DNA of 35,772 nucleotides, from contig CALLMA010000109.1 in assembly GCA_938008015.1 (NCBI GenBank), positions 1 through 35,772 on the forward strand, written 5' to 3'. Both the position numbers and the translations under genes were made by a program. Below the pieces are notes generated by a model, which made no database searches, had not been told where the DNA came from, and saw nothing but the letters and a program-made list of their open reading frames with translations. Source of the stretch: an uncultured Celeribacter sp. (GTDB taxonomy: Bacteria > Pseudomonadota > Alphaproteobacteria > Rhodobacterales > Rhodobacteraceae). The stretch's first letter is position 1, and every line of letters starts with the position of its first letter. Below are positions 8,043 through 17,209 of this stretch, one piece after another.

Positions 8043-8859
8043 CATAGGCTCCCAGCATAATATTTTTAGCGGCGCGCAAAACATAAGGTGTGCCACAGAC
8101 CCAATCTTGGTCTTGTAGGTGCTGTTGCTGATGCGTGTCGGATTGCAGCGCTTTGATGATGGGATGTGCTAATATGGCTTCCGCTTGGGAATGCGCGGGG
8201 TAGCGTGAGGAGGTTATCAATACATCGGGGCGGTTTATCGCCAAGATTTCAAGGGGCACTTTCCCTCCCCATGCATATCCCGCTTCAAGTGCGGCATTGT
8301 GGTATCTGGCCGCTTCAAGGATTTCATGTGCCAAAGTGTTTTGGCCAGAGGTGTAGCCATTTGCGGCGTAGATCATCGCACTTACTTGTGTGGAAGGGCG
8401 AGTGTTCAAATCATCTAGCTGAGCGTCAAAATCGGCTATGAGCTGTGCAGCCGTGTCTTCTTGAGCTAGGGCAGCCCCCATTTGTGCGATGCGCGCTTTT
8501 ACATCGCTAAAGGATTGGGAGGGAGCAAAAGCTTCAACCTTAATGCCTAAACGCTTTAACATATTCAATAAAGCCGGATTTGAGTATTCACTGGCGAAGA
8601 CTAAATCAGGCTGCATCATATAGATTTCTTCAGCGAAGCCATAGTTGAGTTCATAATTCTGCGCCTCAATGGCCATGGGGGAAACCAATGGATCGAAGGC
8701 CACATGAGAGACCGCAAAAAGCTGAGTGGGCTGGGCAAGCATCATCGCCAATTGGTCCGTACAGAGGTTGATTGACACAACGCGTTGCGGTGTATTCTCC
8801 ATCGAAAATACACCGTATGGGACAAGCATTCCAATGAGAAAGGCGATGATGCGGCGCAT
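8032..8859 (-). CDS. btuF: Periplasmic cobalamin-binding protein
   Basis: A 275-residue periplasmic substrate-binding protein of the helical-backbone (TroA/BtuF) class. A signal peptide spans about residues 1-20 (basic MRR, then a hydrophobic stretch); no lipobox Cys is seen, so it is probably free in the periplasm. The mature start RVVSINLCTDQLAMMLA is typical of alphaproteobacterial B12 and iron binding proteins, and the two lobes are joined by a helical region around residues 130-150. It delivers cobalamin from the BtuB side to BtuC. Its ATG follows the btuB stop directly (TAAATG), and its end overlaps btuC. Confidence 0.88.
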   Translation of the reverse strand: MRRIIAFLIGMLVPYGVFSMENTPQRVVSINLCTDQLAMMLAQPTQLFAVSHVAFDPLVSPMAIEAQNYELNYGFAEEIYMMQPDLVFASEYSNPALLNMLKRLGIKVEAFAPSQSFSDVKARIAQMGAALAQEDTAAQLIADFDAQLDDLNTRPSTQVSAMIYAANGYTSGQNTLAHEILEAARYHNAALEAGYAWGGKVPLEILAINRPDVLITSSRYPAHSQAEAILAHPIIKALQSDTHQQQHLQDQDWVCGTPYVLRAAKNIMLGAYDDN

Positions 8860-10788
8860 TTAGAACTCCGTTGAAATGCCAAGAAATGCGGTGCGTCCTT
8901 GGCTCGCGTAACCTTGTGCTTCTTGATAGCTTTCATCAAATACATTGTGGATATGCGCTTGGAGTTTTACGCTCTCATTAAATTGGTGGATGAGCCCAAA
9001 TCCGACAGTTGTAAAATCCTTTTGCTCATATGCGTCAAACCCGAAAGAGGGCGCTGTAAAGTCCACCAAAGTTAATCCCGAGACATATCTCACATCCGTG
9101 CTGATTTGAGTTTTATTGTTCGGCAATTGATACTTGAGACTGACCGATAAGTCATCACTCGAACGTCTGGCTTCTTTGCTGCCATTCGGATTCGTTGCGT
9201 TGAGCCATGTATAATTCAATCCAAAATTTATAGCCTGCGTTAAAGGCAGATTGGCTGAAATTTCAACGCCTTCGCGCTTGCTCTCGCCTTGGGCATTATA
9301 GGGCGTGTTTGTCACAAAATCAGGAACGATCTCTTTGGTAAGATTTTGGCGGAAATACGTGATGTCAAACAATCCTGTCCCGTCCCAGAATTGGTGCTCT
9401 AAGCCTATATCCCAGCTTTTGCTTTGCTCCGGCTCTAAATCTGGATTTCCTTTAAAGTTTGAAAAGAAGCCAAATTGCTCAATCAGTGTCGGGTTTTGAA
9501 CAGCGGTTCCCAAGGAGGCATGAAGGCGCGTTGTTTCATTAGAAAATTGGTAAGATGTGCCTAAAGAATATGTCCAAAAATCTTTGAAGGATGTATTTCT
9601 ATCATATCTCACGCTTGCTTGCAGATGCAGGTCTTCTTTGAGTTCGCCTTGGTATTCAACAATAGCGGCCCGTTGAATGCGCGTGCGGTCTTCTAATTGG
9701 CCAGGGTTAAAAACAATTGCAGGATCATTCTCTTTGTAGCTCTCTTTTTCCCATTCAACGGCGCCTGTGATGATGTGATTTGCGAAGGCGATTGGCTGAT
9801 CATCGAGTGCATAAGTGCTTTTGAAGAAATACTTTTCGCGAGAACCACTTGTATCCCCATTTTTGGCATTCACCGTGGCGTATGATTGGAGGTCATTCTC
9901 GCCATAAGAGAGATCAAGGCGCGAAAGAAGGCGCCCATTCAATGCTTCGGTTTCGACAAAAAGAGACGCGAAAAGTTCTTGCGTCTCCGTGAGTTCTAAT
10001 GAGTTTGTCACTAAATCTTGATTGCGCGCGGCACCAAAATTGAATTGATCACTCTGTGTGCTGCGATCCGTATAACGCAATGTGCCGCCAAGCGTTAGAT
10101 TGTCGCTGAGATTATACTCCCCTTTCAGATTATAGCTTTGGTTTTCTTCTCCATCTAGCTCACCCTTGTCGCCCGATGCATCAAAGCCGTTATTGCTTAA
10201 GCGAGAAAATGCGAGGCGCAGATTTCCCTTATCGCCCTTTAGCCCAAGAGAGGCATTGAAACCCGCTGTGCCATCCGTGCCAAAAGTTAAGCCACTATCG
10301 CCTGAAAATCCGCTTTTTGTGACTTGCTTCGTCGTGATCGAGATCACCCCGCCCACGGCATTTGATCCATAAAGCGAAGATTGCGCGCCGCGTAACACTT
10401 CGACTTTTTCAATATCGGATGCCAAAAGCGCGCCAAAATCATAAGCCCCACTTGCCGTCGCAGAAACTTCAACGCCGTCAATTAAAACTAAGGTATGATT
10501 GCTTTCGTTGCCTCTCAAACGAATTTCCGTCAAAGAGCCTGTTGAACCGCTGCGTGTTACGGCAATGCCTGGAACCGCGCGCAGGGCCTGCGCCAAATGG
10601 GTCTCACCGTTTTTGGAGATATCCTCTTCTTCAATGACTGTGATAGATCGCCCAGATTCAACATATTCAAGAGGGGTTAACCCACTTGAAATGATAATCT
10701 CATCTAAGGCGAAATAAGTTTCCTGTGCGCTTATCGGCTGTGTCAAAAGTGCTGTGCTGGCCAGCAACCATTTTATTTGTTTCTTCAT
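8860..10788 (-). CDS. btuB: TonB-dependent vitamin B12 receptor
   Basis: A 642-residue outer-membrane receptor, close to the usual BtuB length. Seen in order: signal peptide (residues 1-21, ending ISA), a TonB box-like segment at about 29-34 (DEIIIS), a plug domain (about 45-150, including LAQALRAVPGIAVTRSG, VLIDGVEV and VEVLRGAQSSLYGSNAVGGV), then a 22-strand-type barrel with alternating hydrophobic strands and a final strand ending in Phe (TAFLGISTEF), as needed for barrel assembly. It is the first gene after the cobalamin riboswitch, which strongly favours cobalamin or a related corrinoid as substrate. The operon continues without gaps into btuF. Confidence 0.93.
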   Translation of the reverse strand: MKKQIKWLLASTALLTQPISAQETYFALDEIIISSGLTPLEYVESGRSITVIEEEDISKNGETHLAQALRAVPGIAVTRSGSTGSLTEIRLRGNESNHTLVLIDGVEVSATASGAYDFGALLASDIEKVEVLRGAQSSLYGSNAVGGVISITTKQVTKSGFSGDSGLTFGTDGTAGFNASLGLKGDKGNLRLAFSRLSNNGFDASGDKGELDGEENQSYNLKGEYNLSDNLTLGGTLRYTDRSTQSDQFNFGAARNQDLVTNSLELTETQELFASLFVETEALNGRLLSRLDLSYGENDLQSYATVNAKNGDTSGSREKYFFKSTYALDDQPIAFANHIITGAVEWEKESYKENDPAIVFNPGQLEDRTRIQRAAIVEYQGELKEDLHLQASVRYDRNTSFKDFWTYSLGTSYQFSNETTRLHASLGTAVQNPTLIEQFGFFSNFKGNPDLEPEQSKSWDIGLEHQFWDGTGLFDITYFRQNLTKEIVPDFVTNTPYNAQGESKREGVEISANLPLTQAINFGLNYTWLNATNPNGSKEARRSSDDLSVSLKYQLPNNKTQISTDVRYVSGLTLVDFTAPSFGFDAYEQKDFTTVGFGLIHQFNESVKLQAHIHNVFDESYQEAQGYASQGRTAFLGISTEF

Positions 10789-10832
10789 ACCATAACCCGA
10801 CGAATGCCCTTTCAGGCTTCGCTTCTTTTAGA

Positions 10833-10860
10833 GTCTATGGAAGATTTGACTTCCGTAGAC
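10833..10860 (-). promoter_or_regulatory. Hairpin in the btuB leader, possible expression platform
   Basis: On the minus strand GTCTACGGAAG and CTTCCATAGAC can pair around a six-base loop with one mismatch. The hairpin sits between the riboswitch aptamer and the btuB start. No T-run follows, so it is not a classic terminator; it could be part of the switching platform that controls translation of btuB. This role is an inference. Confidence 0.4.
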
Positions 10861-10914
10861 AGTGAGAATCCCACCACTACGGATTATCCGTTGCCCAATA
10901 CGCCCCTCGCGATT

Positions 10915-11085
10915 AGACAGGGTGATCACTTCGGCAGGTCTCCTGACTTGCGGGTCGATGTTCGGTTGGGCCTTCCCATTGTTTCTGAACAACAGTGGCA
11001 TAATCCAACGTCACTTTCCGCTTACAGTTGCGAGGGCAGTCACGGATTTGAATGTCGCACCGTGTTCCCTATTATCCAAGCTACA
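10915..11085 (-). promoter_or_regulatory. Cobalamin (adenosylcobalamin) riboswitch
   Basis: The minus strand carries the conserved core of the cobalamin riboswitch in order: GGGAACACGGTG near 11070-11059, CCGTGACTGCCCTCGCAACTG to GTAAGCGG near 11045-11017, TGCCACTGTTG near 10999, GGGAAGG, then the B12 box AGTCAGGAGACCTGCC near 10948-10932 followed by GAAGTGATCACCCTG. This aptamer binds adenosylcobalamin (or a related form) in the transcript and normally shuts expression when B12 is plentiful. It lies about 130 bases before the btuB start, so the whole btuB to tonB operon should be repressed by B12. Limits are approximate because peripheral stems were not folded. Confidence 0.95.
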
Positions 11086-11112
11086 TGTAGCCCAGACCGA
11101 AGCTAAAGTTTT

Positions 11113-11118
11113 ATTATA
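11113..11118 (-). promoter_or_regulatory. Likely -10 element of the B12 uptake operon
   Basis: A perfect TATAAT on the minus strand lies about 30 bases upstream of the first conserved riboswitch block, placing a start of transcription near 11106 just before the aptamer. A matching -35 at the right distance is poor, so the call rests on the -10 and on position. Confidence 0.5.
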
Positions 11119-11526
11119 ACACAGACGCCTATTTGGGAAGAATTAATTGAAAAACGCCACCAAATTATCGGACGCATAGGCCCGCTCTCACAAGCGTGCA
11201 AAAGGAAGCTGCGGGAGAGGCTGGCGTGAAAATTACAGAGTCCTATCAACAGGTTCATAAAAATTGATACGATCGCTACAGCTCACTCTAAATCATTGAT
11301 CTCTATTACCGCCGTGTGTTTGGCTCGAACCTGCGCAATCGGATACAGCGTGAGTTAGACATCCCAGCGCTAGATCTGGCTATCGTTTGAGAAACTACAG
11401 TCATCGCACCGATCGTCGATTTTAATATTGCTATCGCGCCTCTACTTAAACCCATACCTTTAAGGCGCAGCATCTCTAAACACCAAAACGAATAGAAACA
11501 TCAAACAACTTGGATGCCCCCTACAA
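11119..11526. other. Intergenic stretch between the B12 and Mrp operons
   Basis: About 400 bases without a recognisable gene. It must hold the upstream part of the btu promoter at its left edge and the end of the mrp transcript at its right edge. No clear terminator hairpin with a T-run was found for mrp, and short reading frames here match no family known to me. It may include decayed coding sequence. Confidence 0.45.
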
Positions 11527-11835
11527 CTATTCTGGATCATCTTTCGGCTTCCAAACGGGAATCTTCAAGCTCAGCGCTGCTCGACCAATCATATGGGCTC
11601 CAATCGGGGCGGTCAGTAGTAGAAAGCCGATGATCAAAATACAGCGCAGTACAATCCCTGGATCGCCAAAGTACACCGCAGCACCTGCCATGGTCAGACC
11701 AGATCCTAGCGTACCCACCTTCGTTGCCGCATGCATTCGCGTAAACAGATCTGGCAAACGCAAAATACCTACGCCCGCAGCAAAGGTCATAATACTACCC
11801 ATAAGAATTAGAACTGAAGCGATGATATCAGTCAT
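11527..11835 (-). CDS. mrpG: Na+/H+ antiporter subunit MrpG (MnhG)
   Basis: A 102-residue membrane protein with three hydrophobic segments, matching MrpG/PhaG. It starts MTDIIASVLILMGSIMTFAAG, followed by the characteristic GILRLPDLFTRMHAATKVGTLG, which is typical of the family. MrpG is one of the small subunits of the multi-subunit Na+/H+ antiporter. The open frame extends to 11883, but the ATG at 11835 overlaps the mrpF stop by eight bases and gives the usual length. It is the last gene of the operon. Confidence 0.9.
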   Translation of the reverse strand: MTDIIASVLILMGSIMTFAAGVGILRLPDLFTRMHAATKVGTLGSGLTMAGAAVYFGDPGIVLRCILIIGFLLLTAPIGAHMIGRAALSLKIPVWKPKDDPE

Positions 11836-12130
11836 TCTTTGCCTCCTCAGCTTGCTGGCGACGAATAACTGCCCGCTCTGCAAATCGAGCTAAAGCGACC
11901 GTGGCCAAAAAACCCACCAGTGCCAGCACCAGCGCCACATCCAGAAATGCCACATCGCCAGACCAAATCGCCGCAAGTCCACAAAAGGCAACAATAGAGA
12001 CCGTCATTTTATCGAGGGCGACCACCCGATCCGGCATTGTCGGCCCGAGTATCAAGCGCAAAACGGCAAGTCCAACACCCAAAAAAACCAGCGCAAGTGA
12101 CATGATCAAGGTTATCAATGCTAAGCTCAT
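11828..12130 (-). CDS. mrpF: Na+/H+ antiporter subunit MrpF (MnhF)
   Basis: A 100-residue protein with three predicted membrane spans. The segment LRLILGPTMPDRVVALD is diagnostic of MrpF/PhaF, and the conserved acidic residue in ALD lies at the membrane border. It overlaps mrpE by four bases (ATGA at 12127-12130), so the two are translationally coupled. The charged tail RRQQAEEAKND is cytoplasmic by the positive-inside rule. It is a required subunit of the Mrp complex in known systems. Confidence 0.92.
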   Translation of the reverse strand: MSLALITLIMSLALVFLGVGLAVLRLILGPTMPDRVVALDKMTVSIVAFCGLAAIWSGDVAFLDVALVLALVGFLATVALARFAERAVIRRQQAEEAKND

Positions 12131-12615
12131 GCGGTGTCTCCTTCTACGGCATCAATCACCCAACGCTCAATCCCGCCTTTGATCTGTTTGCATACCGCAT
12201 CCGGATCATCTGCGAACATCACGTGCAATTTCAGTGTCTGACGATCATCACTGACATCAATACTCAAAGTGCCAGGTGTCAGTGAAATCAGGTTGGTCAC
12301 AAGCAAAATGCCAGCGTCGGTTTTTACATCCAGTGGCATTTCGATAATCGCAGGGTTCGATAAATGGCGCGGCGTGAAAATATCCCATAGCACTTGAAGG
12401 CTCGACGCCAACAATTCATAGTGGAACATCACAATCAACCTGAGCCAATACCAAACCCTTTTGAAATAGCTCGATGATGCGCCCTTAAGCGGTTGCAAAA
12501 GCCACAAGATCGCGTAGCCTACAGCAAGGCCAGATAGCACCGTCAGCCAAGTAAAACCGCCGAAAAATAGCGCCCAGACGATAGCCAATACAATATTTGA
12601 TACAAGCGTATTCAT
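12127..12615 (-). CDS. mrpE: Na+/H+ antiporter subunit MrpE (MnhE)
   Basis: A 162-residue protein with two or three N-terminal membrane spans (about residues 7-42 and 57-80) and a soluble C-terminal part. The stretch TNLISLTPGTLSIDVSDD is the hallmark of MrpE/PhaE (TPGT with a following acidic strand). It overlaps mrpD and mrpF by four bases each. In studied bacteria MrpE supports complex stability and activity rather than forming the main ion path. Length is normal. Confidence 0.92.
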   Translation of the reverse strand: MNTLVSNIVLAIVWALFFGGFTWLTVLSGLAVGYAILWLLQPLKGASSSYFKRVWYWLRLIVMFHYELLASSLQVLWDIFTPRHLSNPAIIEMPLDVKTDAGILLVTNLISLTPGTLSIDVSDDRQTLKLHVMFADDPDAVCKQIKGGIERWVIDAVEGDTA

Positions 12616-14111
12616 GCGCCTTCTCCTAAAACGGCGGCCATATAATCACTTGGATCCAGCAGTTGCGCGGCGGCCATTTCAGCAAATGCCACGAAAGTCT
12701 GCGGGAAGAAGCCGATCACCAAAGTCAGCATCGCAAGTGCAGCGATTGGCAAAAGAAATGCCCACCGCCGCGCCGGGTCGATCGCTTCCAGAACAGGATC
12801 CACTCCCTCAGGATGTGGTTTCCAGAAGGCTTCCGCCCAGATTTTTGTCATTGAGAAGATGGTCAGCAGCCCAACCAGCAAAGCGACTGCAGCGATCACC
12901 CAAGCGTTGTCTTCAAGTGCCGCCGAGACCAGCACGTATTTTGCCCAAAATCCAGACAACGGCGGAAAGCCCGCCAGCGAAAATGCCGGGATGAAAAACA
13001 ACACCGCAAGCAGCGGCGCCGTCTTGTACAGCCCGCCTATCTTTGCAAGTTCCGTGGAACCCGCCGTTCGTTCAATCACCCCAGTGATCAAGAGCAGGTT
13101 CGCCTTTACGATGATGTGGTGCACCAAATAGAACACAGCGCCGACCATGGCGAGCGGAGTAAGCAGCGCAAGGCCCATGATCATATACCCGATCTGGCTG
13201 ACGATATGAAACGACAGGATCTTGCGAATATCATTGTGCGCCGCGGCCCCCAAAACGCCGGTGATCATCGTTAGCGCTGCAACCCACAACAAGATGGTAT
13301 GTGTGAAGTCAGTATCCGCGTTAAAAACTAGCGTGAACATGCGGATCAGGGCATAGACCCCAACTTTGGTCAACAGCCCCGCAAACACTGCCGAAACGGC
13401 GAAAGCTGGCGTGTGATATGATGCGGGCAGCCAGAAGAACAGCGGGAACACCGCCGCCTTAACCCCAAAAGCAACCATGAACATCACCGCAATCACGGTA
13501 ACCAGCCCTTGGTTTTCGAGCTCAGGCAAGCTGCGCGCGATATCGGCCATATTCAGCGTGCCGGTCATCCCGTAGAGCAAGCCGATCCCAGACAAGAACA
13601 AAATGGTCGAGATGAGATTCAGCGTCACATAGCGCACGCCCCCGTCAACCTGCTCCTTGGTCCCGCCCAATACCAACAGTCCGAAGGAGGAAATCAACAT
13701 GACCTCAAACCAAACATAAAGGTTAAACAAATCTCCAGTAAGGAAGGATCCCGCCACCCCGCCGATCAACACATTGAAAAGCGCGTGATATCCCAGATGC
13801 TCTTTCCGATCATTGATGTCACCCAGCGCATAAACGGATACGGCAAGCGCCGTGATCGCCGTAATCACCACCATGACTGCACTCAGGTAGTCAGCGACCA
13901 GCGTAATACCAAAAGGTGCGGCCCAGCCGCCCATCTGCCCCGCAATCACGCCCTGATCGAGCACTTTGGCCATCAACATGCTTGCCGCAAGCAACATCGC
14001 CACGTTGCCAATAACAGATATCCACCGACCCGCGGGGCCAAAGCGGGTCAGGAAGGCAAAGACCGCCGTCAAAAAGGGCAGAACCAGAGGAACTGTAAGA
14101 TACCAACTCAT
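12612..14111 (-). CDS. mrpD: Na+/H+ antiporter subunit MrpD (MnhD)
   Basis: A 499-residue polytopic protein of the NuoM/NuoN/MrpD antiporter-like family, about 14 spans. Key features are visible: LYVWFEVMLISSFGLLVLGG with the conserved membrane Glu, and FGVKAAVFPLFFWLPASYHT followed by FAGLLTKVGVYALIRMF with the conserved Lys residues of the proton path. It is one of the two large ion-translocating subunits. It overlaps mrpC and mrpE by four bases (ATGA). GC content is clearly higher than in the glycosyltransferase island. Confidence 0.95.
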   Translation of the reverse strand: MSWYLTVPLVLPFLTAVFAFLTRFGPAGRWISVIGNVAMLLAASMLMAKVLDQGVIAGQMGGWAAPFGITLVADYLSAVMVVITAITALAVSVYALGDINDRKEHLGYHALFNVLIGGVAGSFLTGDLFNLYVWFEVMLISSFGLLVLGGTKEQVDGGVRYVTLNLISTILFLSGIGLLYGMTGTLNMADIARSLPELENQGLVTVIAVMFMVAFGVKAAVFPLFFWLPASYHTPAFAVSAVFAGLLTKVGVYALIRMFTLVFNADTDFTHTILLWVAALTMITGVLGAAAHNDIRKILSFHIVSQIGYMIMGLALLTPLAMVGAVFYLVHHIIVKANLLLITGVIERTAGSTELAKIGGLYKTAPLLAVLFFIPAFSLAGFPPLSGFWAKYVLVSAALEDNAWVIAAVALLVGLLTIFSMTKIWAEAFWKPHPEGVDPVLEAIDPARRWAFLLPIAALAMLTLVIGFFPQTFVAFAEMAAAQLLDPSDYMAAVLGEGA

Positions 14112-14473
14112 GTCTTGCCACCTTCACGCGGTTCTGCCACGCGCATTTCATCTGAATAGAGTGTTCCAAGGCTGCTGTAGGCGCGGAACATCAGCACCAG
14201 CGCAAAAGCGAACAGCCCAAATCCGATTACAATTGCCGTTAAAACCAGTGCTTGCGGCAGCGCATTCGCCACATCGCCCACAGGCGCATCCGCCCCTACT
14301 GGGATCAACGGCGGCGCGCCTACCGTCACGCGGCCCGAGACAAAAATCGTCAGGTTCGCCGCGTTGGAAAACAGAACAAGGCCAAAGATAAAGCGCAAAA
14401 TATTGCGCGCCAGCATCAGGTAGACCGCCGTGGCCACCAAAACGCCAATAGTCAGAGCAAGAAGCGCTTCCAT
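14108..14473 (-). CDS. mrpC: Na+/H+ antiporter subunit MrpC (MnhC)
   Basis: A 121-residue three-span membrane protein homologous to NuoK. It begins MEALLALTIGVLVATAVYLM, has FIFGLVLFSNAANLTIF in the second span and ALVLTAIVIGFGLFAFALVL in the third. The start shares one base with the mrpB stop (TGATG), and the end overlaps mrpD by four bases. MrpC is a core subunit next to MrpD in the complex. Confidence 0.93.
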   Translation of the reverse strand: MEALLALTIGVLVATAVYLMLARNILRFIFGLVLFSNAANLTIFVSGRVTVGAPPLIPVGADAPVGDVANALPQALVLTAIVIGFGLFAFALVLMFRAYSSLGTLYSDEMRVAEPREGGKT

Positions 14474-14892
14474 CAGATTTCCTCTTCCATGGCGAAAACG
14501 ATACTTAAGATCGATCCGAATACGACCAGATAGACCCCAATATCAAAGATAAGAACGGTAGAAATCGGCAGGCCTTTGCTGTCTTCAGTCGGGTTGAGGA
14601 ACAGCCATTGCCCGGTGAAAAGCGCATCGCCAAAGAGAGCTGCAGCGATTCCGGCAAGCAGCGCAATGCCTAACCCTGCGACCGCAATATTTTGCGGCAT
14701 GATCTTAAGCGCCGCGCGCGCTTCGGCAGTCCCGCAAGCGATGGCATATAGAACAAAGCTGGTTGAACCGATCAATCCGCCAATAAAACCGCCCCCCGGC
14801 TCGTTGTGGCCGCGGATGAGCATATAGAGCGAAAAAAGCACAAGAATGCCGGCCAAATAGCGGGTGCCGACCCGAAGGATGATCGAATTCAT
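14473..14892 (-). CDS. mrpB: Na+/H+ antiporter subunit MrpB (MnhB)
   Basis: A 139-residue protein with four predicted spans and the family signature RGHNEPGGGFIGGLIGSTSF near residues 27-46. The separate mrpB gene, rather than a fusion to mrpA, marks this as a seven-gene group 1 operon. It overlaps the mrpA stop by four bases (ATGA at 14889-14892). The last residues (VFAMEEEI) are acidic. Confidence 0.93.
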   Translation of the reverse strand: MNSIILRVGTRYLAGILVLFSLYMLIRGHNEPGGGFIGGLIGSTSFVLYAIACGTAEARAALKIMPQNIAVAGLGIALLAGIAAALFGDALFTGQWLFLNPTEDSKGLPISTVLIFDIGVYLVVFGSILSIVFAMEEEI

Positions 14893-17159
14893 GGGTCCTT
14901 CCTTTCAGATGTGGTGCGTAACAAGGCATAGGCGGACAGTGCCGCGATCACAACCACCGCGATCTCGCCAAAGGTATCCAGCGCTCGGAAATCCACGAGG
15001 ATGACGTTGACAATGTTGCGACCAAAGGCCTCTGGCCAGCTTGTGACCTCAAAATATTCCGTCAAGCGCAAGTCGATCGGCGTCTCCAAAACGGCAAGAA
15101 GTACGAGCGTGAAAACGCCCCCCACCCCAAGCGCCAACACCGCATCAGCAGGTCGATGATCGCGACCGCCTTGATCCAAAAGTGGCAACCGCAGCAAAGC
15201 TACCGCCACCAACACGACGACAAGCGTCTCAACAAGAAGCTGAGTGATGGCCACGTCTGGAGCGCTGAAAACGATAAACACCATCGCCACGCCAATACCA
15301 ACGACGCCAAGGGCCGCCATCGCCGCGACTCGCGAGCTGGTTAACGCAGCCATAATCGCTCCAACGCTGATGAGCAGTGAGATTGCAATGATCGGCCATG
15401 TTACATCCTGAAAATCAGGCAGCCCTGGCCAAGCGTTCCGCGCGATGATCGTCCCGCCGATTGCAACCAAAGCAGTCGCGAAGGTGACCCCGATATAAAC
15501 GCGCAAGATACCCGGCTGAATAATCCGTGTTTGCCATGCGGCAAAGCCCTTGAGCCCAGCTAGAAAACGGTCCCAACCCCGGTCAAAATTGGGGGCAGCC
15601 GCCACGACCCTGCCAAGCCAAGCCCGAAGGCCGCGATGACCAATATAAAGAGCGGCGCCTAAAGTCACCGTCACGATGGATAGGATCAATGGCATATTCA
15701 CTCCCGCCCACAACTTCAGTTCCTTCGCTTCATCTATAGAGCCGAGAAGAGAGGCGACCAATGGATCCACGAGCGCGAATTGCAGCGGATCAGGATGGAT
15801 CCCGAAGAAAACCCCAAGACAAGCCAATACGACAGGTCCTAGCAGCATGGTCCAAGGCACCTCTTTCGGGGAGCGCGGAAGTTCTACTTCGCGTCTGCCC
15901 CAGAACGGGCGCAGCGCAACGATCCCCGCCACTGCAAACATCAATGCGTTAGAGAGCAAAAGCGCAACAGTGAAAACGAACGGCTGTGAACCGATGGCAA
16001 GAATGCCCGCGTATTGTAATTCTTTTCCGATAAAACCCAAAAACGGCGGAAACCCAGCCATTGACAGCGCCGCAAGCGCGGCCGCAAGTGCGCTCACGGG
16101 CATGATCCGGCCCAACCCGCCAAGAATATCGGCATTGCGCGTACCGGCCGAATAATCAACGCAGCCAACCACCAGAAACAGTGACGCTTTATAAAGCGAA
16201 TGTACAATCAAAAAGGTCGCAAAAGCCGTCATCGCATAAGCTGAATCTTGCCCTAGGAATAGCGTCAATGTCCCCAGCGCCATGAGCGTAGTGTAGGCCA
16301 GAGATTGCTTCAAATCGATTTGTCGTAGCGCCAAGACACTCGCAAAAACTGCCGTAAACGCCCCCGCCACGGTTAACGTCCAGAACCAAATGTCAGTGCC
16401 GGACATGGCCGGATGCAGCCGCGCCATCAGATAAATACCCGCCTTCACCATCGTAGCCGAGTGCAAGAAGGCCGACACCGGCGTCGGCGCAGCCATAGCA
16501 TTGGGCAACCAAAAGTGAAACGGAAATTGCGCCGATTTGGTAAAAGCGCCTGCAAGGATCAAGATCAGGATCGGCACGTATAGCTCATGATTGCGCAGCG
16601 CATCACCATTTGCCAAAATTTCGGACAACTCGAAACTGCCCATAGTCGTACCAAGCAAGATAAAGCCCGCCAGCAACGCCAAAGCCCCTGCCCCAGTGAC
16701 AAAAAGCGCCTGCAAGGCAGAGCGGCGGCCCTTCTCGGTCGCATGCGCAAAGCCGATCAGCAGATAAGAGGTAATCGTGGTTAATTCCCAGAACACGAAC
16801 AACGTGATTAGATTATCTGCCAAAATAAGGCCCAGCATCGCAAGCATGAAGCTGGTCAGGAAGAACATAAAGCGGTTAAAATGCTCTTGTCCGGCTAGAT
16901 AGGTGCGCGAATAGAGGAACACCATCGCACCTATTCCACTGATCAACAGCGCGAAGGTTAGGCTTAGCCCGTCCAACATGAACGACATGGAAATACCCAG
17001 AGACGGCACCCAATCCCAAACATATCGGATCGCGCCCCCTTCGGCGATCGTGTTCGCTTGAGTGATAAGCCAAGCAAACAGAGCTGCCGACAAAGCGACA
17101 GGAATCAAGCCGATGAGGCCGTTGTCCCTGTTCTCAGAAGTCTCAATATTTCTCGCCAT
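14889..17159 (-). CDS. mrpA: Na+/H+ antiporter subunit MrpA (MnhA)
   Basis: A 756-residue polytopic protein, the largest Mrp subunit and homologous to NuoL. Seen: FMLDGLSLTFALLISGIGAM and FLYSRTYLAG in the early spans, LFVFWELTTITSYLLIGFAH with the conserved Glu, and FTKSAQFPFHFWLPNAMAAP leading to LHSATMVKAGIYLMARL with conserved Lys and His residues. The C-terminal part (about 600-756) has the MbhD/MbhE-like domain with APDVAITQLLVETLVVVLV and ALDTFGEIAVVVIAALSAY. With the other six subunits it exchanges cytoplasmic Na+ for external H+, useful in the sea and at high pH. The ATG at 17159 is preceded by GAGG. It lies 50 bases downstream of a possible leader gene. Confidence 0.95.
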   Translation of the reverse strand: MARNIETSENRDNGLIGLIPVALSAALFAWLITQANTIAEGGAIRYVWDWVPSLGISMSFMLDGLSLTFALLISGIGAMVFLYSRTYLAGQEHFNRFMFFLTSFMLAMLGLILADNLITLFVFWELTTITSYLLIGFAHATEKGRRSALQALFVTGAGALALLAGFILLGTTMGSFELSEILANGDALRNHELYVPILILILAGAFTKSAQFPFHFWLPNAMAAPTPVSAFLHSATMVKAGIYLMARLHPAMSGTDIWFWTLTVAGAFTAVFASVLALRQIDLKQSLAYTTLMALGTLTLFLGQDSAYAMTAFATFLIVHSLYKASLFLVVGCVDYSAGTRNADILGGLGRIMPVSALAAALAALSMAGFPPFLGFIGKELQYAGILAIGSQPFVFTVALLLSNALMFAVAGIVALRPFWGRREVELPRSPKEVPWTMLLGPVVLACLGVFFGIHPDPLQFALVDPLVASLLGSIDEAKELKLWAGVNMPLILSIVTVTLGAALYIGHRGLRAWLGRVVAAAPNFDRGWDRFLAGLKGFAAWQTRIIQPGILRVYIGVTFATALVAIGGTIIARNAWPGLPDFQDVTWPIIAISLLISVGAIMAALTSSRVAAMAALGVVGIGVAMVFIVFSAPDVAITQLLVETLVVVLVAVALLRLPLLDQGGRDHRPADAVLALGVGGVFTLVLLAVLETPIDLRLTEYFEVTSWPEAFGRNIVNVILVDFRALDTFGEIAVVVIAALSAYALLRTTSERKDP

Positions 17160-17209
17160 ACACGGTTACCTCACTGGTGTATCTAATTTTAGGGCTTCAC
17201 TGCCAGTAC

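Noticed and set aside
10777-11119. Two plus-strand frames of 109 and 85 codons upstream of btuB.
   Set aside because: They cover the cobalamin riboswitch in reverse; the RNA motifs explain the sequence.
13509-14159. A 216-codon plus-strand frame rich in His, Arg and Gln.
   Set aside because: Antisense to mrpD with composition typical of the reverse strand of GC-rich membrane genes.
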